A DNA stretch of 51,845 bases from Cnuella takakiae (GTDB lineage: Bacteria; Bacteroidota; Bacteroidia; Chitinophagales; Chitinophagaceae), in NCBI RefSeq assembly GCF_001953305.1, contig NZ_MTFE01000010.1, positions 3,708,284 to 3,760,128 on the forward strand, given 5' to 3'. Both the position numbers and the translations under genes were made by a program. The notes below the pieces were generated by a model. That model was not told the origin of the DNA. It did not search any database and was given only the letters and a program-made list of their open reading frames with translations. This document shows positions 8,764 through 16,520 of this stretch, piece by piece; position 1 is the stretch's first letter; each line of letters begins with the position of its first letter.

Positions 8764-9648
8764 TTAACCCTGCAGAGCCGCAGCACCGCTCACGATCTCT
8801 GTAAGTTCGGTGGTGATGGCAGCCTGGCGGGCACGGTTGTAAGAAATTTTGAGGTTGCGGAGCAGCTCGTTGGCGTTTTCCGAAGCTTTGTCCATGGCAG
8901 TCATGCGGGCGCCGTGTTCCGATGCGTTGGCATCCAGTACCGCTTTAAACAGCTGGGTATTCAGGATTTTGGGCATCAGTTCGGCGATCAGTTGCTCTTT
9001 GTTGGGATCAAAGATGAATTCGCCGGCGGCCTTGGCACCTTCCACTTTCTGCACCTTGGGAATGGGCAGGAAACGTTCGGTGGTAAACACCTGGGTAGCT
9101 GCGTTCCTAAATACGCTGTACACGATCTCTACGGCATCAAATTCTTTGCGCTCAAAAGCCTTCATAGCTGCCTGTGAAGCCTTCTGTACGTTTTCAAAGG
9201 AAAGGTTCAGGAAGGTATCGCGGTAGCTATCGCTGGTTTTGAAATTGGTTTTGGCAAAAGCTTCATACCCTTTTTTACCAATGGCCCAAACTTCCACTCC
9301 CCCTTTGGCAGCCTGTGTGGCATAACGGTCGGCGATCAGCTGTTTGGCAGCCTTGATCACGTTGGCGTTGTAGGCGCCAGCCAGTCCGCGGTCGGAAGTA
9401 ATAACCAGCAACAGTACCCGTTCAATGGGGCGCTCGGAGGCAAGGGCCAGGGTGCCTTCCCCTTCGCTGCTGCTCACAATATTGCTCAGCATTTCCTGCA
9501 GTTTGCGGGCATAAGGACGCATCTGGATGATGGCGTCGGTAGCACGGCGCAGCTTGGCAGCGCTCACCATTTTCATTGCCTTTGTAATCTGCTGGGTGCT
9601 CTGCACCGATTTGATCCTGTTGCGTACTTCTTTTAACTGACCAGCCAT
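8764..9648 (-). CDS. atpG: ATP synthase F1 subunit gamma
   Basis: A 294-residue rotor-shaft subunit of F1Fo ATP synthase. The conserved N-terminal coil (MAGQLKEVRNRIKSVQST, then ITKAMKMVSAAK) and C-terminal coil (ARMTAMDKASENANELL, then NRARQAAITTELTEIVSGA) are intact, and the central SDRGLAGAYN motif is present. In many bacteria atpG follows atpA. Here the 235 bases upstream contain no atpA and the preceding gene is an unrelated lipoprotein, so atpG stands apart from the other subunits within this window. It probably has its own promoter (see 9799-9806). Confidence 0.95.
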   Translation of the reverse strand: MAGQLKEVRNRIKSVQSTQQITKAMKMVSAAKLRRATDAIIQMRPYARKLQEMLSNIVSSSEGEGTLALASERPIERVLLLVITSDRGLAGAYNANVIKAAKQLIADRYATQAAKGGVEVWAIGKKGYEAFAKTNFKTSDSYRDTFLNLSFENVQKASQAAMKAFERKEFDAVEIVYSVFRNAATQVFTTERFLPIPKVQKVEGAKAAGEFIFDPNKEQLIAELMPKILNTQLFKAVLDANASEHGARMTAMDKASENANELLRNLKISYNRARQAAITTELTEIVSGAAALQG

Positions 9649-9798
9649 GGAAAGTTTATAGTTTAATGTTTGGGTTTTGGAACGGCTTTAATCGCTCCAA
9701 CATCACCGCTGAGGCCAATGGAAAAGAAAAGGCGGAGACAAGCCGCTCCGGCAAATCCTTGCTCAATCCTGCACATCAACGGTTCTGTATTCGGTGCG

Positions 9799-9806
9799 CA
9801 AAGGTA
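9799..9806 (-). promoter_or_regulatory. Candidate -7 box of the atpG promoter
   Basis: On the minus strand the sequence reads TACCTTTG, a perfect match to the Bacteroidota -7 consensus TAnnTTTG. It would start transcription about 145 bases before the atpG ATG. I do not see a convincing TTG -33 box at the right distance. Confidence 0.45.
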
Positions 9807-9883
9807 AGGGTAGCAGGGGAAACTGCCATATCTGTAAGCCGATAGAATGCCCTTGTGGATAATCTTAACGCAGGCTTGCCGGT

Positions 9884-10612
9884 TTATTCCAGCAGAAAGC
9901 TGCGGGTAAGGCTATAGGTTACCGATAAATTGCCCGGCAGCTTGCCCCCCAGCGGTCGGTCTTCCTCTGCCGAGAGGTACAGCACGATGGGGCCGCTGTG
10001 CATCTGCTCCAGGTGTGCAGCCGACAATACAATGGCCCCTGCTTTTACCAGGTATTGTTCATTGTATTCGTTTCCCGCAAAAGCAGTATCGGTAAGCACC
10101 ATCCGCAGGCGGGAGCCATCGGGCAGGCCAGCCAGCCGGATTTCCAGGTCTTTTTTTGCCAACGTTTCCGGCAGCTCGGCGGCCAGGGTAAAAAGGGGAA
10201 AGTAGAAGGTATCCCTGAAGGTCACTTTATCTTCCGATTGGAACAGGATAGTATGCCTGCCGCCAAAAGAGGATAAAACTTGCTGGTATTCGTAATAAGT
10301 TCCTGTAATGCGGGCACTATCTCCCTCCAGTTCAGTTTGATCGAGTTGCACCCTTGCAGGCGCTTCCAGCAACAGGCTCTGCCGTTTTTGCTGATCGGTA
10401 AAGAATTGCAGCATGCAGGTAGCCATACTGTCGCCTTCAGCGGCCCATACCCGGTAGTCGGCAAAAATTGGCGGCGGGTTTGCCGGTTCTTTAGCGGGCG
10501 CCTGCTCATTGCCTGCACAACCCTGCAGCAGCATGCCCATAGATGCAAGTGCCAGAAGCCAGGCATAAAGCGGCGCAGTCGGTCGGAGGGTAGCGGTGAA
10601 ATAAGGGGGCAT
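9884..10612 (-). CDS. Hypothetical lipoprotein
   Basis: A 242-residue protein from the ATG at 10612. It has a hydrophobic segment ending in an LLQGC lipobox (Cys32), followed by a Pro/Ala/Asn-rich linker. The body is a soluble region with alternating polar and hydrophobic residues that suggests beta-sheet. I recognise no family or catalytic motif. The longer in-frame start at 10654 adds 14 residues that do not improve the signal sequence. It is divergent from secA with a 162-base spacer. No neighbour suggests a role beyond the cell envelope. The lipoprotein assignment is seen directly; function is unknown. Confidence 0.7.
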   Translation of the reverse strand: MPPYFTATLRPTAPLYAWLLALASMGMLLQGCAGNEQAPAKEPANPPPIFADYRVWAAEGDSMATCMLQFFTDQQKRQSLLLEAPARVQLDQTELEGDSARITGTYYEYQQVLSSFGGRHTILFQSEDKVTFRDTFYFPLFTLAAELPETLAKKDLEIRLAGLPDGSRLRMVLTDTAFAGNEYNEQYLVKAGAIVLSAAHLEQMHSGPIVLYLSAEEDRPLGGKLPGNLSVTYSLTRSFLLE

Positions 10613-10662
10613 GTTTAAACAATCACAAAACCTTATGCCAGCCGCAACCCCCATTCAGGCAC

Positions 10663-10696
10663 TTGCCAATCAGGTAGGGAAATACCGTTATCTTTG
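10663..10696 (+). promoter_or_regulatory. Candidate secA promoter
   Basis: A TATCTTTG box (10689-10696) matches TAnnTTTG exactly, with a TTG at 10663-10665 and a 23-base spacer, close to the Bacteroidota sigma-ABfr layout. It predicts a leader of about 70 bases before the secA ATG at 10775. Confidence 0.5.
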
Positions 10697-10774
10697 GCGG
10701 CCTGTCAATTTGGCCAGAAAAACTTTTCAGCCCCATTTTTGACAACAAGCAACTTTCAACGACAACAGAATATT

Positions 10775-13700
10775 ATGGGTTTTTTTTCCAAATTATTTGG
10801 CGGCTCCAAGTCGGAACGTGATGTGAAGACCATCATGCCCATTGTCGCCAAGATCAACCAAAATTTCCAGCAGTACCAATCGCTTTCCAACGACGAGCTT
10901 CGCAATAAAACCGTTTTCTTTCGTCAGCGCATTGCCGACCACCTGAAAGACGTAGACGCACAAATTGCAGCTACCAACCAGAAGGCTGACGATCTTTCTT
11001 TCGACGACCTGGTAGGTAAGGATACCATTTACCAGGAAGTGGACAAACTGAAAAAAGACCGCGACCAGAAGATCGAGGATATCCTGAAGGAAATCATGCC
11101 CGAGGCTTTTGCCGTGGTAAAAGAAACGGCCCGCCGTTTCAAAGAAAATAAAGAGATCGCATCTACCGCTACCGCACTGGATCACGAGCTGGTTGCGATG
11201 GGTAAAAATTATATCCGTATTGAAGGCGACCAGGCCATTTACCAAAATACTTGGACCGCCGCCGGCGGCACCGTTACCTGGAACATGGTACACTACGATG
11301 TGCAGCTGATTGGTGGCATTGTGCTGCACCAGGGCAAGATTGCCGAAATGGCTACCGGTGAAGGTAAGACCCTCGTGTCTACCCTCCCCTCCTACCTCAA
11401 TGCACTGGCAGGTGAAGGCGTACACATCGTAACGGTGAACGACTACCTGGCGCGACGCGATAGCGAGTGGAACGGTCCCATCTTCGAGTGGCTTGGCCTG
11501 CGGGTGGACTGTATTGATAAATACCAGCCCAACTCCGAAGACCGCCGCCGTGCCTATATGGCCGATCTCACTTATGGCACCAACAACGAATTTGGCTTCG
11601 ACTACCTGCGCGACAACATGGTGCACACACCAGAAGAAATGGTTCAGCGCAAGCACCATTTTGCCATGGTGGATGAAGTTGACTCCGTACTGATTGACGA
11701 TGCCCGTACGCCCCTGATCATTTCGGGCCCGGTGCCGCGTGGCGACGACCAGCAATACCATATTCTCCGACCCCGTGTACACCACATGGTGGAAGCACAG
11801 GAGCGTCTGGTACGTGGGTTTCTCAACGAAGCAAAAAAACGCATCGCTGCAGGCGACGATGATCCCAAGAGCGGTGGCCTTTACCTGTACCGCGCCTACC
11901 GTGGCCTGCCTAAGTACGGCCCGCTGATCAAGTTCCTGAGCGAACCCGGCATCAAGGTTAAACTGCAAAAAGCAGAGAACTACTACATCGCCGACCAGCA
12001 ACGCAATATGGGGATCGTGGACGAGGAGCTGCTTTTCCACATCGAAGAAAAACAAAAGTCGGTAGACCTTACCGATAAGGGCCTGGCGGCCATCACCGCT
12101 GCCAACGAGGACCCAGAGTTCTTCGTACTGCCCGATATTTCTACCCGCCTGGGCGAGATCGACGAATCGCAGATGTCGGCCGAGGAGAAAATGGCGCACA
12201 AAGAAGCCATCCTGAACGAGTACTCTGCAAAAGCCGACCGCATTCACTCGGTACAGCAACTGCTGAAAGCGTTTACGCTTTTTGAAAAAGATGTTGAGTA
12301 CGTAGTAATTGAAGGCGCTGTGAAGATCGTTGACGAGCAAACAGGCCGTATCATGGAAGGCCGCCGTTACTCCGATGGTTTGCACCAGGCCATTGAAGCC
12401 AAGGAGAACGTGAAGATTGAAGCAGCTACCCAAACCTATGCTACCGTTACCCTTCAGAACTTCTTCCGAATGTACCACAAATTGGGTGGCATGACCGGTA
12501 CTGCCGAAACAGAAGCAGGAGAATTTTGGAGTATCTACAAACTGGATGTGGTAACCATTCCTACCAATATCCAGGCGGTACGTAAAGACGAACAGGACCT
12601 GGTATATAAAACCAAGCGTGAAAAATACAAGGCAGTGATCGACGAGATCGAAACGCTGCGCAATGCAGGCCGTCCTGTGCTGGTAGGTACCACTTCGGTA
12701 GAAGTGAGCGAACTGCTCAGCCGTGCCCTGCAGGTTAAAAAGATCCCCCATAACGTACTGAACGCAAAACAGCACGCAAGGGAAGCACAGATTGTAGCAG
12801 AAGCCGGCTTTCCCGGCGCTGTGACCATCGCCACCAACATGGCGGGCCGTGGTACCGATATTAAACTGGGTGCTGGTGTGAAAGAAGCGGGTGGTTTGGC
12901 TATCATTGGTACCGAGCGCCACGAAAGCCGCCGGGTTGACCGCCAGCTGCGTGGTCGTGCCGGCCGCCAGGGTGATCCCGGTTCTTCGCAGTTCTATGTT
13001 TCGCTGGAAGATGACCTGATGCGGATGTTTGGCTCCGAGCGTATTGCCGGACTGATGGACCGTTTTGGTTACAAAGAAGGCGAAGTGATCCAGCACAGCA
13101 TGATCACCAAATCCATCGAGCGGGCACAACGCAAGGTGGAGGAAAACAACTTTGGTATCCGCAAGCGCCTGCTGGAGTACGATGATGTGATGAACAAACA
13201 GCGGAATGCCATTTACGAGCGCCGCAACCACGCACTGTTTGGAGACCGCCTGGCCTTGGATATTGACAATGCCTTCTCTGTAACTGCTGAAGAGCTGGTA
13301 AGCATTTACCGCGAGCAGGATGATTTTGAAGGGTTTAAGATGGCTTGCATCATCAACTTCGCAATCGATACCAAAATCACCGAAGAGCACTTCAAGCGTA
13401 CGGATGCCAACCGTTTGACAGAAGAACTGTACAACGAAGCCGTGGCCAACTACCAGGCGCACAAGGTTGCGGTACAGCAACAGGCCACGCCTGTTTTCCA
13501 GAATATCCGCGAAACACAGGGTGCGCATATCGAAAACGTGATCGTGCCGTTTACCGATGGCCGCAAGGGCATCAACGTAATGGCCGGCCTGGAAAAAACC
13601 ATCACTTCCGAAGGTGTGGAGCTTACCAATGCCATGGAGCGCAACATCACGCTTGCCATCATTGACGACAAGTGGAAGGAACACCTCCGTGCCATGGACG

Positions 13701-14110
13701 ATCTGAAGCAGAGCGTACAAACGGCTTACCTGGAGCAGAAAGACCCGCTGGTGATTTACAAGGTGGAAGCTTATAACCTGTTCAAAAACCTGAGCAGCGA
13801 GGTAAACAAAGAGATCGTTTCCTTCCTTTGCCATGCCAACCTGCCGGTAACCGAGGAAGTACCACAGGAGATGATGCAGGAAGCGCCTATTGAGCGTACC
13901 GATATGAGCCAACTGCTGGCCAACAAGGAAGAGATTGATGCTATTGGCGACGACTATGCCGCCAATGAAAAAGACTACCTAGGCCCCAACGACAGCGTAC
14001 CTGTAAAGCAGGAACCCATCAAGGTTGGACCTAAGGTAGGCCGCAACGATCCCTGCCCCTGCGGAAGCGGCAAGAAGTTCAAGAACTGCCACGGACAGGA
14101 TGTAGTGTAA
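10775..14110 (+). CDS. secA: Preprotein translocase motor subunit SecA
   Basis: An 1,111-residue ATPase that drives proteins through SecYEG. Walker A is MATGEGKT (Lys198); the DEAD-like Walker B is VDEVDSVLID; the second nucleotide-binding half shows TNMAGRGTDI and RQLRGRAGRQGDPG. The C-terminus ends in a zinc-binding CPCGSGKKFKNCHG motif, which in other bacteria binds SecB or ribosomes. The protein is about 200 residues longer than E. coli SecA. The extra length includes an insertion after SGPVPRGDD (roughly 325-460 in this protein), typical of Bacteroidota. The ATG at 10775 (MGFFSKLFGG) is chosen: the in-frame start at 10694 falls on the promoter box. Confidence 0.97.
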   Translation: MGFFSKLFGGSKSERDVKTIMPIVAKINQNFQQYQSLSNDELRNKTVFFRQRIADHLKDVDAQIAATNQKADDLSFDDLVGKDTIYQEVDKLKKDRDQKIEDILKEIMPEAFAVVKETARRFKENKEIASTATALDHELVAMGKNYIRIEGDQAIYQNTWTAAGGTVTWNMVHYDVQLIGGIVLHQGKIAEMATGEGKTLVSTLPSYLNALAGEGVHIVTVNDYLARRDSEWNGPIFEWLGLRVDCIDKYQPNSEDRRRAYMADLTYGTNNEFGFDYLRDNMVHTPEEMVQRKHHFAMVDEVDSVLIDDARTPLIISGPVPRGDDQQYHILRPRVHHMVEAQERLVRGFLNEAKKRIAAGDDDPKSGGLYLYRAYRGLPKYGPLIKFLSEPGIKVKLQKAENYYIADQQRNMGIVDEELLFHIEEKQKSVDLTDKGLAAITAANEDPEFFVLPDISTRLGEIDESQMSAEEKMAHKEAILNEYSAKADRIHSVQQLLKAFTLFEKDVEYVVIEGAVKIVDEQTGRIMEGRRYSDGLHQAIEAKENVKIEAATQTYATVTLQNFFRMYHKLGGMTGTAETEAGEFWSIYKLDVVTIPTNIQAVRKDEQDLVYKTKREKYKAVIDEIETLRNAGRPVLVGTTSVEVSELLSRALQVKKIPHNVLNAKQHAREAQIVAEAGFPGAVTIATNMAGRGTDIKLGAGVKEAGGLAIIGTERHESRRVDRQLRGRAGRQGDPGSSQFYVSLEDDLMRMFGSERIAGLMDRFGYKEGEVIQHSMITKSIERAQRKVEENNFGIRKRLLEYDDVMNKQRNAIYERRNHALFGDRLALDIDNAFSVTAEELVSIYREQDDFEGFKMACIINFAIDTKITEEHFKRTDANRLTEELYNEAVANYQAHKVAVQQQATPVFQNIRETQGAHIENVIVPFTDGRKGINVMAGLEKTITSEGVELTNAMERNITLAIIDDKWKEHLRAMDDLKQSVQTAYLEQKDPLVIYKVEAYNLFKNLSSEVNKEIVSFLCHANLPVTEEVPQEMMQEAPIERTDMSQLLANKEEIDAIGDDYAANEKDYLGPNDSVPVKQEPIKVGPKVGRNDPCPCGSGKKFKNCHGQDVV

Positions 14111-14136
14111 ACAAGTCAGCATTGCTTAAATAACTC

Positions 14137-14166
14137 AAAAGCCACCGGTCAGCCGGTGGCTTTTTT
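14137..14166 (+). terminator. Terminator of secA
   Basis: Perfect stem GCCACCGG/CCGGTGGC (14141-14148 with 14153-14160), extended by A/T pairs, TCAG loop, followed by a run of T. It starts 27 bases after the secA stop. Confidence 0.92.
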
Positions 14167-14242
14167 CTTGCATGCTTTAACAGCTTCCTATCATCAAACC
14201 CCGGCAATAAGTCGGAACTTGTTGGTAAGAAAACAAGAAGAG

Positions 14243-15004
14243 ATGCGGTACCACATTATACTATCCATAGCATTTGTATTGCTGGCATTTACATTTGCCG
14301 GATGTGTAAAGGTGATTGCCGGCGAGGAAGAACTGACAGACAAGGCCTACCTGCACAACCAGCGCATTGGCGCCTCCGCCAAAGACCTCTTGCGCGCCGA
14401 TAGGTATACTGCGTTACGGGTAGAAATTCAGTACATGGAGGGCTTTGAACCCGATAAGGCATCCTTGTATAACCTGCAGATTTTCTTACAGCAATACCTG
14501 GATAAACCCGACGGCATTTACCTGGAAGTAAAACAAATTGATCCGGCAGCAGATAAAATTCTGAACCGCGAGAATGTTCTGGGACTGGAACGAAGCTCCC
14601 GCTCCGTATATACAAATGGAAAGGAACTTGGCCTGTACATCCTGTACACCAACGGCAGGTATATCAATGAAAAAATTGCGGGTCTTGCTTACCGCAACAC
14701 TTCGGCTGTGCTGTTTGGCCAAATGATCAAGGATCACTCGGGAAGAATTGGCCAACCCGACCGCACCAAGCTGGAAACAACGGTATTACTTCACGAAGTA
14801 GGCCACCTGTTGGGGCTCATCAACAAAGGTTCGGACATGCTGAGCGACCACCAGGATGAAGACCACCACGGCCATTGCAGCAATAAAGAATGCCTGATGT
14901 ATTACCGTATTGGTACCGATGATCGTTTTGCCTACCTGGTAAAGGGTAAAATCCCTGAGTTGGATGTGCATTGCCAGGCCGACCTGCAAGCGATCAGGAA
15001 TTAA
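14243..15004 (+). CDS. Metzincin-like zinc metalloprotease lipoprotein
   Basis: A 253-residue lipoprotein from the ATG at 14243: signal sequence, FAGC lipobox (Cys21), then a protease-like domain. The zinc motif is HEVGHLLGLIN at 184-194, so the first two histidines and the catalytic Glu are present, but the usual third ligand position (HExxHxxGxxH) is Asn194. About 17 residues later come an acidic, His-rich loop (DHQDEDHHGH) and H211-C212-x4-C217-L218-M219. That spacing matches the HCx4CxM part of archaemetzincins, and Met219 would be the Met-turn. A third zinc ligand from the His-rich loop is an inference. The longer in-frame start at 14156 lies in the secA terminator and is rejected. Likely an outer- or inner-membrane-tethered protease; substrate unknown. 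Confidence 0.75.
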   Translation: MRYHIILSIAFVLLAFTFAGCVKVIAGEEELTDKAYLHNQRIGASAKDLLRADRYTALRVEIQYMEGFEPDKASLYNLQIFLQQYLDKPDGIYLEVKQIDPAADKILNRENVLGLERSSRSVYTNGKELGLYILYTNGRYINEKIAGLAYRNTSAVLFGQMIKDHSGRIGQPDRTKLETTVLLHEVGHLLGLINKGSDMLSDHQDEDHHGHCSNKECLMYYRIGTDDRFAYLVKGKIPELDVHCQADLQAIRN

Positions 15005-15070
15005 GCACTGATATGGTGCCCTATTGTTTCAGTTCAGCAAAAAGCTTCTTATACCTGGAACATGCAATAA

Positions 15071-15099
15071 AAAAGGCCGCCCAAGCAGGCGGCCTTTTT
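15071..15099. terminator. Bidirectional terminator
   Basis: Stem GGCCGCC/GGCGGCC (15075-15081 with 15088-15094) flanked by AAAA on the left and TTTTT on the right. It separates the converging metalloprotease (plus) and amidohydrolase (minus) genes and suits both. Confidence 0.92.
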
Positions 15100-15119
15100 A
15101 GGAGTGAAACAGCATACCA

Positions 15120-16412
15120 CTACTTCAATTCATACTTGTGCTTATAGCGCTCATATAATTGCTTCTGCTTATCATCCAGTACAATCTTCCGACCCTGGAT
15201 AAAAGCATCTGTAACCACTGAAGAACGCATATCGAGGAGATCGCCATTGGCAATAACGATATTGGCATCTTTACCCACTTCAATAGAGCCGGTTTTATCG
15301 GCGATGCCGAGAATTTTAGCCGCATTGAGGGTTATGGCCTGGAGTGCCTGCTCTTTGGATAAACCATAGGCAGCAGCTGTGCCGGCATTGTAAGGCAGGT
15401 TGCGGCCACGGGTTTGGCCATCTTCATCAGAAATGGCGAAAAGCACACCTGCCTGCTGCAATTGTGCCGGCGTTTTATAAGGCTGGTCCACATCATCGTC
15501 GTCCAAGATGGGCAGGCTGTGGCTCTGGCTCAGAATTACAGGGATGTTGTTTTGCTTCAGCAGGTCGGCTACACGCCAGCTGTCGGCACCGCCCACAACT
15601 ACCATATCCAGCCCGAAGTCCTTGGCCAAATCAACGGCGATCAGGATCTGCTTGATGGTGTTGGCATGCACAAACAGCTTCATGCTTTTATCAAACAAGC
15701 CTTTTACCGCATCAAACTTGAGATTGGTCTGCCCCGATTTATCAGCTACGGCAAAATGTGCCTTTGCTTCACCCAGGAAGCTGCGGAACCGGTCGATGGC
15801 TTCCAGGCCGGTTTTCACCGGGTCGGGGGCATTGGCTGCTGCAGGAATAAACGAAGGGCGCGGCATCAGCAGGGGCAGGTACACATGCAGGCCTGCATCC
15901 ATTTTGTAGGCCGCATCTTCCCAGTTCCATGCATCCAGCTGCACCACCGAAGAACGGCCGGCAACCAGCCCGCCCTGGGGTACAATGTTGGCCAGCAGGA
16001 TGCCACTCCCCCGCAGGGTATTGGTTACCTTGCTATCGGTGTTGTATGCTACAATTGACCGGATATTGGGATTAAGTTCACCCAGCTCCTGTGCATCATT
16101 GGAGGCACGAACGGAGTTCACCTCCACCAGGCCTAGATTGCTTATGGATTGTATGAGGCCGGGATAAACCTGTTTGCCTTGGGCATTAATCACCGTAGCA
16201 CCGGCAGCTGGGGTCACATTGGAACCCACCGCGGTAATCTTGCCATTTTCGAAAGCAACAGAAGCGTTGTTCAGTACCTGTCCATTACCCACATGCACCG
16301 TGGCATTGGTAATCACTACCGCGCCTTTTTGTGCCGGGGCAGGGTAAACAGTTTCCTGGCTGTGAGCCGAAAAGCCGCTAATTATTGAGAAAAGAATAAA
16401 GTACTTCTTCAT
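15120..16412 (-). CDS. Secreted amidohydrolase-fold protein lacking the HxH metal site
   Basis: A 430-residue protein with a signal peptide (MKKYFILFSIISGFSAHSQ). The composite amidohydrolase fold is clear at both ends: an N-terminal beta-sandwich (GNGQVLNNASVAFENGKITAVGSN) and a C-terminal one with ALQAITLNAAKILG and GSIEVGKDANIVIANGD. The segment that normally reads PG-x-IDxHxH is YPGLIQSIS at 83-91, so both histidines are missing. FVHA and later VVVGGADSW remain in the barrel. It may therefore be a non-catalytic partner or use another site. It lies downstream of the larger amidohydrolase on the same strand; a hairpin-forming repeat sits between them. Family: imidazolonepropionase-like amidohydrolases. 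Confidence 0.82.
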   Translation of the reverse strand: MKKYFILFSIISGFSAHSQETVYPAPAQKGAVVITNATVHVGNGQVLNNASVAFENGKITAVGSNVTPAAGATVINAQGKQVYPGLIQSISNLGLVEVNSVRASNDAQELGELNPNIRSIVAYNTDSKVTNTLRGSGILLANIVPQGGLVAGRSSVVQLDAWNWEDAAYKMDAGLHVYLPLLMPRPSFIPAAANAPDPVKTGLEAIDRFRSFLGEAKAHFAVADKSGQTNLKFDAVKGLFDKSMKLFVHANTIKQILIAVDLAKDFGLDMVVVGGADSWRVADLLKQNNIPVILSQSHSLPILDDDDVDQPYKTPAQLQQAGVLFAISDEDGQTRGRNLPYNAGTAAAYGLSKEQALQAITLNAAKILGIADKTGSIEVGKDANIVIANGDLLDMRSSVVTDAFIQGRKIVLDDKQKQLYERYKHKYELK

Positions 16413-16452
16413 TGAATGTTCTATTAATAATCGAATGATTTCTGCGTCCCCC

Positions 16453-16504
16453 GCTACTCTGCGTCCCCTGCGTGAAACATTTCTCGCGGAGGACGCAGAG
16501 TAGC
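16453..16504. repeat. Inverted repeat, CTCTGCGTCC family
   Basis: Perfect 14-base inverted repeat (16453-16466 with 16491-16504) with a 24-base spacer that contains CTGCGTGAAAC. The words CTCTGCG and GCGTGAAAC also occur in the larger inverted pair at 20969-21124, so the two are probably one repeat family. It sits between the two amidohydrolase genes and could attenuate transcription from the first into the second. Confidence 0.75.
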
Positions 16505-16520
16505 AGAGAACGCGGAAGGA

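Noticed and set aside
10793-13912. 1,039-residue open frame antisense to secA
   Set aside because: It mirrors a highly conserved gene; the long frame reflects secA codon use. The translation has no recognisable domain.
14156-14242. Upstream start for the metalloprotease lipoprotein
   Set aside because: Would place the start codon in the secA terminator and bury the lipoprotein signal sequence.
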